From Clostridium disporicum (GTDB taxonomy: Bacteria; Bacillota; Clostridia; Clostridiales; Clostridiaceae): a stretch of DNA of 64,000 nucleotides. Below the pieces are notes generated by a model, which was not told where the DNA came from, did not search any database, and saw only the letters and a list, made by a program, of their open reading frames with translations. Shown here piece by piece: positions 25,648 through 33,615 of this stretch. How positions within the stretch are numbered: the stretch's first letter is position 1; each line of letters starts with the position of its first letter. A program made the position numbers and the translations under genes. The stretch covers positions 62,001-126,000 of the forward strand of contig NZ_CYZX01000001.1 of the NCBI RefSeq assembly GCF_001405015.1, in the 5' to 3' direction.

Positions 25648-26418
25648 ATGAAAATAGGAATTTTTTATTTTAGTGCAACAGGAAATACTGCAGATTTAGC
25701 AAAGGTAATGAAGTCTACTTTAGAAAGTAAGCATAATATAGTTGAAATAAGAAAGTTTGAAGAAGGATGGTTTAAAAATTATAATGATTTTGACTTTTTT
25801 ATATTTGGATCTCCAAAACATTATGAGTATATTCCATTATTCTTTTTGAATTGGATACAGGATAATCTAAGTGAATGCGATAAGCCAACTGATGCTGCTA
25901 TATTTATAAATGGAGCAGCAGATCTTAATAGCGGATTTAAAAAGATGATTAATATTTTAAAATCTAAAAATATTAATGTTAAAGCAACAAAAACTATAAA
26001 AATGTCAAATAATTATTTTTTACCTCCATTTGATAAATCTTATAAAGAACCATTAATATCTAGTTGTGAAACTGGGGAAGAAATAGCAAGAAAATTTGCA
26101 ATAGATATTAACAATGGAAAAATGCAGTTAGAAAAAGCTAATTTTCTTCTTGAAAATATGTGTAAAGATGTTAGTTACTTTTTCGGGAAGAAAAGTAATA
26201 AGGTGGCTAAAAATTTTTCTACATCTATTAAATGTAATAAATGTGGAACTTGTGTTAGAAATTGTCCTGAAAATAATATATTTATTAAAGATGGAAAGAT
26301 TGTTTTTGGAGATAAGTGTATAACATGCGCTAGGTGTCTGAATATATGTCCTATGAATGCTATTCTTTATAAAGGTAAAGAGATTAAACAATATAAATTA
26401 AAAATGAAAGAAATATAA
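25648..26418 (+). CDS. EFR1-type flavodoxin-ferredoxin protein
   Basis: A 256-residue two-domain redox protein. The N-terminus is flavodoxin-like, with an FMN loop FSATGNTADLAK (about residues 8-19) and FGSPKHYEYIP. The C-terminus has two 4Fe-4S motifs, CNKCGTCVRNCP (about 194-205) and CITCARCLNICP (about 218-229). The architecture matches the EFR1 family of anaerobes. It would transfer electrons in the cytosol; partners are unknown. A typical ribosome site (GAGGAATAAAA) precedes the ATG. Confidence 0.9.
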   Translation: MKIGIFYFSATGNTADLAKVMKSTLESKHNIVEIRKFEEGWFKNYNDFDFFIFGSPKHYEYIPLFFLNWIQDNLSECDKPTDAAIFINGAADLNSGFKKMINILKSKNINVKATKTIKMSNNYFLPPFDKSYKEPLISSCETGEEIARKFAIDINNGKMQLEKANFLLENMCKDVSYFFGKKSNKVAKNFSTSIKCNKCGTCVRNCPENNIFIKDGKIVFGDKCITCARCLNICPMNAILYKGKEIKQYKLKMKEI

Positions 26419-26454
26419 ATATTTAGCGGAGGAATACTATGATGTATAGATAAT

Positions 26455-26501
26455 AAAAGTAGCCAGGAGATTGGAGAAGTCTAAATCTTGGCTACTTTTT
26501 T
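26455..26501 (+). terminator. Terminator after the EFR1 gene
   Basis: AAAAGTAGCCAGGAGATT pairs, with one bulge, with AAATCTTGGCTACTTTT, then T6. Just upstream (26427-26452) a good GCGGAGGA site leads into ATGATGTATAGATAA, a four-codon frame, which looks like the leftover start of a deleted gene. Confidence 0.85.
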
Positions 26502-26599
26502 AGTAAAATATTATAATGGAATTATACTAACTAAAAAGTAATTTATTAAGTTTATTTTGAATATACTTTGATTGAACATAAATTAGTTGGGGGAATATA

Positions 26600-27082
26600 A
26601 TGGAGTGGCTTAGAGTGCAGAGCATTGCAGAATTACAAGAATTATCAAAAGTTAGAGGGAAAAGGAATTTAAATAACATAAGAAGAATAATTAAGGCTGA
26701 TCTTAGAAACTATGTTATTGAAACAGGAATTAAAGATAAGTCAGCACAAGAAATGATTAGTATTACAAGTAACTCATGGGATGGGTTATATAATAAGATT
26801 TGTATGTTTAGAAATATGATTGATAGTTATAGTAATTCAAATATTGATTATTTTAAGTCTAAAGAAGATGAATTAATATTTTATATATTAGAAATGGATG
26901 GCAAAAGAAGAAGCGAAAAGCTTGGTATTACAAGAAAGTGTTTTCTAAATAAAGAAGAAGCAAGGAAGTGGAAGAATAATATTTTAAAAAGTATTCATCC
27001 AGATAAGGTAAGCCATAAGTATTCTAATGAAGCCGTTTCGGAAATTAATCAATTGTTTGAAGAGATGGTTGGTAATGGTTAA
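26600..27082 (+). CDS. Small protein with C-terminal J-like domain
   Basis: A 160-residue protein. The last 50 residues resemble a J domain: a helix ARKWKNNILKSI, the HPDK motif (HPDKV, about residues 137-141), then a second helix EAVSEINQLFEEMV. The front helices of a full J domain are short. The first 110 residues are helical and basic and not recognised. J domains stimulate Hsp70 (DnaK) ATPase. The gene overlaps the following HNH-like gene by 8 bp, so the two are translationally coupled and probably act together. The start follows GGGGGAATATA. Confidence 0.65.
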   Translation: MEWLRVQSIAELQELSKVRGKRNLNNIRRIIKADLRNYVIETGIKDKSAQEMISITSNSWDGLYNKICMFRNMIDSYSNSNIDYFKSKEDELIFYILEMDGKRRSEKLGITRKCFLNKEEARKWKNNILKSIHPDKVSHKYSNEAVSEINQLFEEMVGNG

Positions 27083-27815
27083 AGGTAAGGAATTAAATAA
27101 AAGCTCATCAAATTTGCCATCAAATTTTGTTATTAAAGCAGGTGATATAGATTATATAAAACCTGCTTTATTTGATGGAGGATATAAAGGAACTTTTACA
27201 GCAATAAAAAATGCTTGTGATGAAATTTGGGGAGATGAAAGGGGAAATTTATTTGTAAATTCAGCTTATTTAGATAGAATTTTAAGAACTAAATCCTTTG
27301 TAGCTAAAGAGATTCTTGTGAATATACCAAGAGAGGACAAGCTTATATTTCAAGGGGTAACCTATGTAACCCTTGGAGAAATCATGAAAATAGTAACAAA
27401 GAGGTTACAGGAGTTACCAGCAGGTAAAACAAGAGCATATCTTTTATTAGCTGAGCAGTTTTTAATTAATATAAGAGATAATGATAAATTTCTAAATAAA
27501 AGGACAGAGATGCAATTACAATTGATAGAAGAGTTTAAGACTCTTAAAAAGAAAAGAATAAAAAGCTATAAAATAGAGAATGATGAATTAACAGGTAAAA
27601 TATTACTAAAAGGCGCACAATTTTCACATATAAGAGCAAAATCTGTTTATCCAGCATATGCTTTAAATATTGATAACGGTTTAATAGTAAATGTAGATAC
27701 ACATGAAATAATCACAGCAAGAGCTATTGTTAATGAGGAGAGTCTATTAAATCTATGTGTGGAATTAGGTTGGAAAACAGATTGGTATATAGTATATAAA
27801 AACCTTGTACTATAA
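27075..27815 (+). CDS. HNH-like protein coupled to the J-domain gene
   Basis: About 246 residues. The C-terminal part (about 175-230) has FSHIRAKSVYPAYALNIDNGLIVNVDTHEII, which follows the HNH order (H-I then N-G-L then H), although the CxxC zinc cysteines of many HNH enzymes are absent. The N-terminal 160 residues are not recognised; they include GVTYVTLGEIMKIVTKRL. The frame could start 16 codons earlier, inside the J-domain gene, but the ATG at 27075, overlapping the upstream stop by 8 bp, is the natural coupled start. A nuclease role is inference. Confidence 0.5.
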   Translation: MVKGKELNKSSSNLPSNFVIKAGDIDYIKPALFDGGYKGTFTAIKNACDEIWGDERGNLFVNSAYLDRILRTKSFVAKEILVNIPREDKLIFQGVTYVTLGEIMKIVTKRLQELPAGKTRAYLLLAEQFLINIRDNDKFLNKRTEMQLQLIEEFKTLKKKRIKSYKIENDELTGKILLKGAQFSHIRAKSVYPAYALNIDNGLIVNVDTHEIITARAIVNEESLLNLCVELGWKTDWYIVYKNLVL

Positions 27816-28182
27816 AAACGAGGAATAGATTTCATGACTTCACTATAATTTGGTAGGACATTAAGCATGAAGTAAATTTCCAGTGCCAACTTTTGGTTTA
27901 TCTGTTTAGTTTTTTATTCAATGAACAATATGATCACTGAATTGTAATAGATTACAATTTGGATCCGAGAAAGTTCCATACACAAGTATTAAATTGTAAG
28001 TAGTATGTTAAACTTATTTAAAGCTAAGAAATATTTTATCATTAATAAATAATTTTCACAAAGTGTGCTATTAAACGGTACACTTTTTTATATGTAGAAG
28101 TTAAAGATAGTTGGGTATAAAAAGCTTGTGTTTACAGATATTAATTGTAGAATATGTATAGTTTAAGCTTGGAGTGTTGAAT
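27816..28182. other. Non-coding gap with a terminator
   Basis: A hairpin at about 28060-28090 (AAAGTGT...ACACTTT, T6 tail) is a likely terminator. It is about 245 bp after the HNH-like stop, which leaves room for a lost small gene, but no open frame with a start was seen. Confidence 0.5.
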
Positions 28183-28566
28183 ATGGTTTCTTTAGTTAAT
28201 GAGGCTTATAAAATAGCTGATAGTAATAATGCAATCTTGAAAGGCAATATCAAAATAAGTAATAATACTAATTGTTTAATATTTGCACATTACTGTGATA
28301 GTACTTTATTTTATAAGAAGTTTTATAAAATCTCAAAAGATATTTTAAAAGTAAACAATATAGCTAATAAAAATCTAAAGGAAATTAAAAAGTTAGTTAA
28401 AAGTTATGGCTATAAAAAGGTTTGGTCTAAGGGTGTATTTTCATTTTATGGTGATTTAAGACCTTTGGCAGTAGAAGCTGGCTTTGGAAAATGGTCAGAT
28501 AGTGGGATTATAGAAAATGAAAAGTATGGCACTAATTTTATGATTACTGCTGTGTTTTATAGATAA
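28183..28566 (+). CDS. Small protein resembling part of epoxyqueuosine reductase-like proteins
   Basis: A 127-residue soluble protein. The end, LRPLAVEAGFGKWSDSGIIENEKYGTNF, matches the conserved stretch of COG1600/QueG-like proteins (LRPLAxxAGLGxxGxNGLLxNxxYG). The 4Fe-4S cysteines and cobalamin-binding parts of that family are missing, so it is either a shortened derivative or a remnant kept as a small protein. GTG and TTG codons lie further upstream in frame, but the ATG at 28183 is 9 nt after GGAG and is preferred. It stands alone between two hairpins. Confidence 0.5.
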   Translation: MVSLVNEAYKIADSNNAILKGNIKISNNTNCLIFAHYCDSTLFYKKFYKISKDILKVNNIANKNLKEIKKLVKSYGYKKVWSKGVFSFYGDLRPLAVEAGFGKWSDSGIIENEKYGTNFMITAVFYR

Positions 28567-28586
28567 AAAAGTAAGATATTTAAAAC

Positions 28587-28619
28587 GATACATCTTATTT
28601 ATGGAAGATAAGATGTATC
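28587..28619 (+). terminator. Hairpin after the QueG-like fragment
   Basis: GATACATCTTAT pairs perfectly with ATAAGATGTATC; the following TTCAATT is only weakly U-rich. Confidence 0.5.
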
Positions 28620-28658
28620 TTCAATTAATGGAAATTCTACTGAGAGAGGATAAAAGTT

Positions 28659-28979
28659 ATGAAAAATTACAATAAATTAGTTAGAGACTTAATTCCAGAA
28701 GTTATAAAGGCTGATGGTAAGGAATGTGAAATAGAAATAGCTAAAGATGAAGAAAAAACAGCTCTTCTTGAAGCCAAGCTTATGGAAGAAGTAAACGAAT
28801 ATCTTCAAGATAAAAACTTAGAAGAGCTTGCAGATGTTATGGAAGTTTTATTTGGACTTGCGCATAACTTAGGTTACTCAGAAGAGGATTTAATTAATAT
28901 GAGAAATGAAAAGCTTAAAGCTCGTGGAGGTTTTAAAAAAGGAATTGTTTTAAAGGGAGTATATAAAAATAAATCTTAG
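28659..28979 (+). CDS. MazG/PRA-PH-like nucleotide pyrophosphohydrolase (copy 2)
   Basis: A 106-residue paralogue of the protein at 25158, with the same YNKLVRDLIPEVI start and EE-x2-E / ELADVMEVL metal motifs. It has four extra C-terminal residues. The two proteins are about 91 percent identical while third codon positions have drifted, which points to an older duplication under selection. This copy has no helicase beside it. The start follows GAGAGGATAAAAGTT. Confidence 0.8.
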   Translation: MKNYNKLVRDLIPEVIKADGKECEIEIAKDEEKTALLEAKLMEEVNEYLQDKNLEELADVMEVLFGLAHNLGYSEEDLINMRNEKLKARGGFKKGIVLKGVYKNKS

Positions 28980-29006
28980 GTATTAAATAAAGGTAGAGAT
29001 AAAATT

Positions 29007-29105
29007 ATGGCAAAAACATTTAATTAAAATGATATTATTATTCGAGAAATATTATCTAAAATTGAGAGTTTAGAAATTCAACTACAGGATTTTCAAAGCG
29101 TCTAG
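29007..29105 (+). pseudogene. Small reading frame broken by an in-frame stop
   Basis: An ATG at 29007 reads MAKTFN, then TAA at 29025, then continues in frame as NDIIIREILSKIESLEIQLQDF and ends at TAG 29103. The 32-codon total has a sensible amphipathic helix after the stop. Either a small protein has been lost through a nonsense change, or this is chance. No family is recognised. Confidence 0.3.
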
Positions 29106-29297
29106 ATATGTGATGATAATATTATACATGCATAATTGCAAGTATAATATACTTTTATTTTTATTACTTTTTCATTGTACATTATTATAGAGAACTAGTA
29201 TTGGAAGCTTCGATATATAATTTAAGTTTTAAAACCATAATGATAAAAATATGTTCATATGGTATAATGTAGCTATAGAATTAGAGAGGTGATATAG

Positions 29298-29729
29298 ATG
29301 GATAAAAGTGAATACATAGAAGAGCTTAGTAAAATAGAGGGGTTAGTAAGTATTTGTCAATTCGGAAGTTATGGAACCGAGTATTGGATGGAAGATGTGA
29401 GTGATATTGATTTAGTTATAGTAACTGCTCCTGATAAAAATTTTATGTATACATTAAAAATTGAAGATGATATTTTAGAGTTAGCAAAGAAGTTTTATAA
29501 ATATGATGATATTCATCTTACATTTGTATTATTTAATGAATTCTCTAATAAGTATGCAAGAATAGCAGTAGATAGTGATAATAAATTTATAATAAATGAT
29601 GAAAAGTGGTTTGATTTTCAACATTATGTTTGTAAATATGCAAGAAATAATGAGAATTTAGAAAGAACTCTTAAAATTGACGAACAATTTAGTTACTTTG
29701 GGAGGATAATAGATGAGTCCGTATTATAG
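29298..29729 (+). CDS. MNT-type nucleotidyltransferase (MntA-like antitoxin), pair 1
   Basis: A 143-residue minimal nucleotidyltransferase. The active-site signature is FGSYGTEYW...SDIDLVIV (about residues 22-42), giving GS, an 11-residue spacing, then DxD, one residue longer than the classic GSx10DxD. It lies upstream of a HEPN gene that it overlaps by 17 bp, the arrangement of MntA/HepT toxin-antitoxin pairs, in which MntA AMPylates a tyrosine in the HEPN RNase and so silences it. The AGAGGTGAT ribosome site and a TGGTATAAT promoter (about 29261-29269) are upstream. Confidence 0.8.
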   Translation: MDKSEYIEELSKIEGLVSICQFGSYGTEYWMEDVSDIDLVIVTAPDKNFMYTLKIEDDILELAKKFYKYDDIHLTFVLFNEFSNKYARIAVDSDNKFIINDEKWFDFQHYVCKYARNNENLERTLKIDEQFSYFGRIIDESVL

Positions 29730-30168
29730 ATATAAAAAAGAAAAATTTATGGAAAAATACCAAAATGCTTATGATAATCTTAATGATTTGAAAGAAGCAA
29801 TAAATGAATACAGTAAAAATCCTAATAGAATTATAAGAAGAGCAATGTTTGCTTTTTTTCAAGATTTTTCTGAATATATAGTAGATATGTGTGAAAGTTA
29901 TATTATAATAAATGATGGAAGAATTAAAAGTTCGAGTACATCATTAAATTTAATAGAGCAAGCATATGAATTAGGCTTTTTTGACAAAGACTTGAAAGAG
30001 TACTTAATATTTTCTGTAAAATTAAGAAATAGATATACTCATGATTATTATAAGAGAGAAGAAAGTGAAAAACAGATAGAGCAGTTTTGTTTTCAAGAGT
30101 TATCTAAGTTAGATATATTTTTAGAAGAAAGTAAGGATAAAGTAGTATTAAAGTATATAAAGAATTAG
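29713..30168 (+). CDS. HEPN-domain RNase (HepT-like toxin), pair 1
   Basis: A 151-residue helical protein of the HEPN type. The catalytic motif is RNRYTHDYY (about residues 104-112), a complete Rx4HxY: Arg and His for RNA cleavage and a Tyr that can be AMPylated by the partner. The rest shows the usual helical bundle, with AFFQDFSEYIVDMCE as helix 2. The gene overlaps the nucleotidyltransferase by 17 bp and has GGGAGGATAATAG upstream. The function as a growth-arresting RNase is established for the family and inferred here. Confidence 0.8.
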   Translation: MSPYYRYKKEKFMEKYQNAYDNLNDLKEAINEYSKNPNRIIRRAMFAFFQDFSEYIVDMCESYIIINDGRIKSSSTSLNLIEQAYELGFFDKDLKEYLIFSVKLRNRYTHDYYKREESEKQIEQFCFQELSKLDIFLEESKDKVVLKYIKN

Positions 30169-30195
30169 TTTGTTTATAGTGGACACTTGATAAAT

Positions 30196-30231
30196 ATAGG
30201 CTACAGAGAAATCTGTAGCCTATATCTTTTT
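30196..30231. terminator. Two-way terminator between HepT-like and DUF2804 genes
   Basis: ATAGGCTACAGA pairs perfectly with TCTGTAGCCTAT, loop GAAA, then ATCTTTTT. The minus-strand DUF2804 gene ends 2 bp away. Confidence 0.8.
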
Positions 30232-30232
30232 A

Positions 30233-31276
30233 TCACCATTTATTATATACTTTTTCTGCAAAGCCAAGCTTATCTTTAATATTAATTACTGTACCATCAG
30301 ATAAGGTTGCTTGTCCTGAAAATAATCCAAAGACTTGATGTTGTTTACTTTCGATTATTCCTAGGTTAGTATTATCTATTCTATCTATAATAGGTTTAAA
30401 TGTCATTTCAAATTTACCATCGTTTGAGGTAAAGGTCCAAGGACTCATAAAGTCATCTTTACCATTAAGTTGTGGAATATTGAATGTAACTTGGTCAAAT
30501 TTATGAGCTATACCATCTAGGAAAATCATATTTTCTGAACCATTAGGTCTGTCTGAAAAGCCATAGCCTATATTAAAACCAAATTTTCTTCCATCATCTA
30601 AGTATGTTTGCATACTTCCCCAGTACCATGTATTAACTCTAGTCCAAACGCCACGTCCCCAGTCAAGAGTTCCTAAGCTATCAGATTCATCAAAGTCGTA
30701 TTTTTTGCCATCTATAATGCAATATCCACTAGCTTTCATACAATTAATCTTACTATTATAGTAAAAGCTCTTATTGTCTTCATTCCAGGCAGAAGCAATA
30801 ACCATGGAATCTTTTGGAAAATCAGTTAAGATAAGATTTACTTCTAAATTAATATCCTTACCATTAATATTATCAAATTTATCAAATCTACAGTATAAAT
30901 TACGAGTTTGTCCATCATTCTTAAAAATCATATCAACTCTTTTAGATTTATAGTTAATATCACCATTATCCGTAGTTGATGGCATAATGTTTTTACCAAA
31001 TGTAAATAATTTAATTTCACTTGTAGTTTTATAACTTGGTTTTAAAAAGTCTAAAAAGCTTACTGAAGCTAAAGACATATAGCTATTTTCTGCGAAAGTT
31101 AAGGCAATAGCGATTTTACCATTTGTGATTATATAATAATCCCATTCCTTAATTCGCCATTTCGATGCAGCAATATCATTTCTAGAATATTCTTTAATTA
31201 ATTTTGTAGACCAGCCTGATTCTATAAGTTGTCCTTTTTCATCTAGTAATTTTCCACGACTTAGGTTTCCTTGCAT
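30233..31276 (-). CDS. DUF2804 family protein
   Basis: A 347-residue beta-rich protein with the DUF2804 pattern: near the N-terminus GKLLDEKGQLIESGWSTKL, in the middle SLGTLDWGRGVWTRVNTWYWGS, and GFNIGYGFSDRPNGSENM. Some relatives have lipocalin-like folds; the function is unknown. A start four codons upstream would place AAGG directly against the ATG; the ATG at 31276 lies 6 nt after GGAG and is better. No signal peptide. It is monocistronic and convergent with the HepT-like gene. Confidence 0.85.
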   Translation of the reverse strand: MQGNLSRGKLLDEKGQLIESGWSTKLIKEYSRNDIAASKWRIKEWDYYIITNGKIAIALTFAENSYMSLASVSFLDFLKPSYKTTSEIKLFTFGKNIMPSTTDNGDINYKSKRVDMIFKNDGQTRNLYCRFDKFDNINGKDINLEVNLILTDFPKDSMVIASAWNEDNKSFYYNSKINCMKASGYCIIDGKKYDFDESDSLGTLDWGRGVWTRVNTWYWGSMQTYLDDGRKFGFNIGYGFSDRPNGSENMIFLDGIAHKFDQVTFNIPQLNGKDDFMSPWTFTSNDGKFEMTFKPIIDRIDNTNLGIIESKQHQVFGLFSGQATLSDGTVINIKDKLGFAEKVYNKW

Positions 31277-31478
31277 ATTAATCTCCATCCTTTTGGTAAT
31301 ATTACTTTAATTTAAGAATAGTTAATCTAATTTATAATATTACAATTATAGATATAATTATGAACTTTTTGAGAAAATTTGTAAAGTAACAGATTCATTG
31401 ATACTTTTATATAATTATAAGTAGGGAAAATATTGAAGTCTCTTTATTTACACATATATTTTAATATGGAGGGGAAAT

Positions 31479-32225
31479 ATGGCTAGTAAAGGGGAGAAGG
31501 CTAAAAGCAAGAAAACAATTGAAGCTAAGAATACAGTAGATAGTAAAAAAGAGGACAATGTTAGAATAGTATTTGAGTATTCTAAGGAAAGATATAATTA
31601 TATGATAAAGCAGAAGGAGCATATAGATAGAAATTCGATATATTTGCTATTAATAATATCAATTTCTGCTTTATTTTTAATATTTAATGGAGTAGGTTTA
31701 TTATACGATAATACTGAATTAGTAATAAGTGATTATTTATATATAGGAACATTTGTGGTATTAATTTTAGATATATTAATTTTAGTAGCTTCATTAAAGA
31801 ATACTTTTATAAAGAAAAAAGTGTTTAGGTATTTATTTAAGAAAATATATAAAATAGACATCTACAAAGACTTAGAATTAAAAGATAAGATTGATGATGC
31901 AGTTAAGAGCAAAGAAAAAAGTTATAAGAGAAAATTAACAAGGGATGAAAAAAAGAGGGTTGCTAGAAAAACTATAAGAGAGAGCTGTTGCTATAGAGAA
32001 ATGGATGACCCTGTTGAAATAATGAAGATTTCTAAAAGGAGATACTCAGAGAAAACAGATAAATTTTATGAGTATCTTATAAAATTAATTAGCCCAAGAA
32101 TAAATGAGGGAAATGTGATTAATAAAATAAAGCAGATATGTTTTAATATCAGTTTAGGTTTATTTATAATTTCTATGATATTAATATTCATAAATACAAT
32201 AGTATATATTTATTTGCCTATTTAA
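31479..32225 (+). CDS. Membrane protein with three helices, possibly SLATT/PycTM-like
   Basis: A 248-residue protein. A basic N-terminus and a helix ERYNYMIKQKEHIDRNSIY lead into two membrane helices (about residues 54-75 and 87-108). A charged cytosolic middle of 110 residues with KRKLTRDEKKRVARKTIRES follows, then a third helix near the C-terminus (about 220-245). A soluble helix running straight into a TM hairpin resembles SLATT or Pycsar-effector membrane domains, which form pores in defence systems, but the match is only by layout. No adjacent nucleotide cyclase was found. The ribosome site is GGAGGGGAAAT. Confidence 0.5.
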   Translation: MASKGEKAKSKKTIEAKNTVDSKKEDNVRIVFEYSKERYNYMIKQKEHIDRNSIYLLLIISISALFLIFNGVGLLYDNTELVISDYLYIGTFVVLILDILILVASLKNTFIKKKVFRYLFKKIYKIDIYKDLELKDKIDDAVKSKEKSYKRKLTRDEKKRVARKTIRESCCYREMDDPVEIMKISKRRYSEKTDKFYEYLIKLISPRINEGNVINKIKQICFNISLGLFIISMILIFINTIVYIYLPI

Positions 32226-32327
32226 ATCTTATCTATTAGTGATAAATATTTAGTTATGTATATATAATTATTAGAATTTAGGTAAAGCTATATTTGTTAA
32301 TATTATTCTAAAGATAAGAGGTGTATT

Positions 32328-32984
32328 ATGAGTAAGAAGTTATTATATATAAGTGTTAATTCAAAACCTGAAAATTTATCGTCATCTAAATCAGTAGCGA
32401 GAGATTTTATTAACAAGTTTCTTGATAAAAATAAAGATTTTCAGGTAGAGGAAGTAGACTTATATAAGCAACATATACCAAGATTAGAGTATCAGTACTT
32501 TGAAAGTCGTAACTGTATTATTAATGAAGAGGCAGAAAAGAAGTTGCCTGAAAAGGAGCAAAAAGAGGTCCAAAGAATAAGGGAATTATGCGACCAATTT
32601 ATAAGTGCTGATATGTATGTTATAGCTTCACCAATGTGGAGTGTATCATTTCCAGCTTCACTAAAGGAATATATTGATTGTATTGTTCAAGTAAATAAGA
32701 CAGTATTAATTGAAAAGGATAAGAAGCCTAAAGGATTATTAGATGATAAGAAAAGGGCTTTAGTATATATACAATCATCAGGTGGAAGTATTCCTTGGAT
32801 TTTAGATCCTGTAATGGATAAGGGAGAAAATTATATAGCTTCTATTATGAAGCTAATGGGAATAAAAACTGTTGTTGAGCTTAAAGTTGATGGAACAGGA
32901 ACAACTGAAGAAGAGAGACAAAATGCAATTAATAAAGCTAAAGAAAAAATTGACGATATAATAGATGGATTAGATTTTAATTAA
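32328..32984 (+). CDS. FMN-dependent NADH-azoreductase-like oxidoreductase
   Basis: A 218-residue flavodoxin-fold protein of the AzoR/NQO group. It starts LLYISVNSKPENLSSSKSVARDF (FMN phosphate loop around residues 9-20) and has ASPMWSVSFPASLKEYID (about 100-117), which is the conserved PMYNFSxPAxLKxxID block, and YIQSSGGSIP (about 142-151). It would reduce quinones or azo compounds with NAD(P)H in the cytosol. A MerR-type box is not seen before this gene. A terminator follows at 33003. Confidence 0.85.
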   Translation: MSKKLLYISVNSKPENLSSSKSVARDFINKFLDKNKDFQVEEVDLYKQHIPRLEYQYFESRNCIINEEAEKKLPEKEQKEVQRIRELCDQFISADMYVIASPMWSVSFPASLKEYIDCIVQVNKTVLIEKDKKPKGLLDDKKRALVYIQSSGGSIPWILDPVMDKGENYIASIMKLMGIKTVVELKVDGTGTTEEERQNAINKAKEKIDDIIDGLDFN

Positions 32985-33002
32985 TAAATATAAAATAAGT
33001 AA

Positions 33003-33045
33003 ATGTTATTTAGTTAATAAAATGTACTAAATAACATCTATTTTT
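33003..33045 (+). terminator. Terminator after the azoreductase-like gene
   Basis: ATGTTATTTAGT pairs perfectly with ACTAAATAACAT, then CTATTTTT. Confidence 0.78.
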
Positions 33046-33180
33046 ATAGTCATAATTAAATTTATTGTAAAGTAAGGAATACGTATTTTAGGTATATTTA
33101 TGTTTAATAACCATAAGTAATTGTATATAATATAAATATAATCAGAAAAAAGTTGCAATATTAAGGTGGAGGAGAATATT

Positions 33181-33615
33181 TTGAGTTTTAATAGGAATAT
33201 AGTAGATGATAAATCTAAAGAAGAAGTTTTAGCGTTAGTAAGTAGCCAAGAGTTTAAGGACATTTTTCTAAAGTACAATATAGATAATGTTATTATATTT
33301 GGTAGTCTATCTACTGATAAATTTAATGAAGAATCAGATATTGATATAGCTATAATTGGATCAGAAAAGATATCATCTAAATTAGATTTAACTTTATCAT
33401 TAGAACTTGAAGATTTCCTTGGACGAAGCATTGATTTAATAGATATAAATGATGAAGATATAGAAAATATTATAAAAATTGAAGCTTTAAATAGTGATAT
33501 GGTAATAATGAAAAATGAAAAATATGATGAAAAATATGTTTATTATGATATACTATTCAAAGAAAATATTGAGTTTTGGAATAGATTAGATAAGGTGATA
33601 TTAGAAAGTGAATAA
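33181..33615 (+). CDS. MNT-type nucleotidyltransferase (MntA-like antitoxin), pair 2
   Basis: A 144-residue minimal nucleotidyltransferase with IIFGSLSTDKFNEESDIDIAII (GSx10DxD, about residues 38-53), a textbook MntA spacing, and a C-terminal segment typical of the family. A GTG five codons upstream is inside the GGAGGAG ribosome site, so the TTG at 33181 (6 nt after GGAGGAG) is the start. It overlaps the HEPN-like gene by 8 bp. It is not closely similar to the nucleotidyltransferase of pair 1. Confidence 0.8.
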   Translation: MSFNRNIVDDKSKEEVLALVSSQEFKDIFLKYNIDNVIIFGSLSTDKFNEESDIDIAIIGSEKISSKLDLTLSLELEDFLGRSIDLIDINDEDIENIIKIEALNSDMVIMKNEKYDEKYVYYDILFKENIEFWNRLDKVILESE

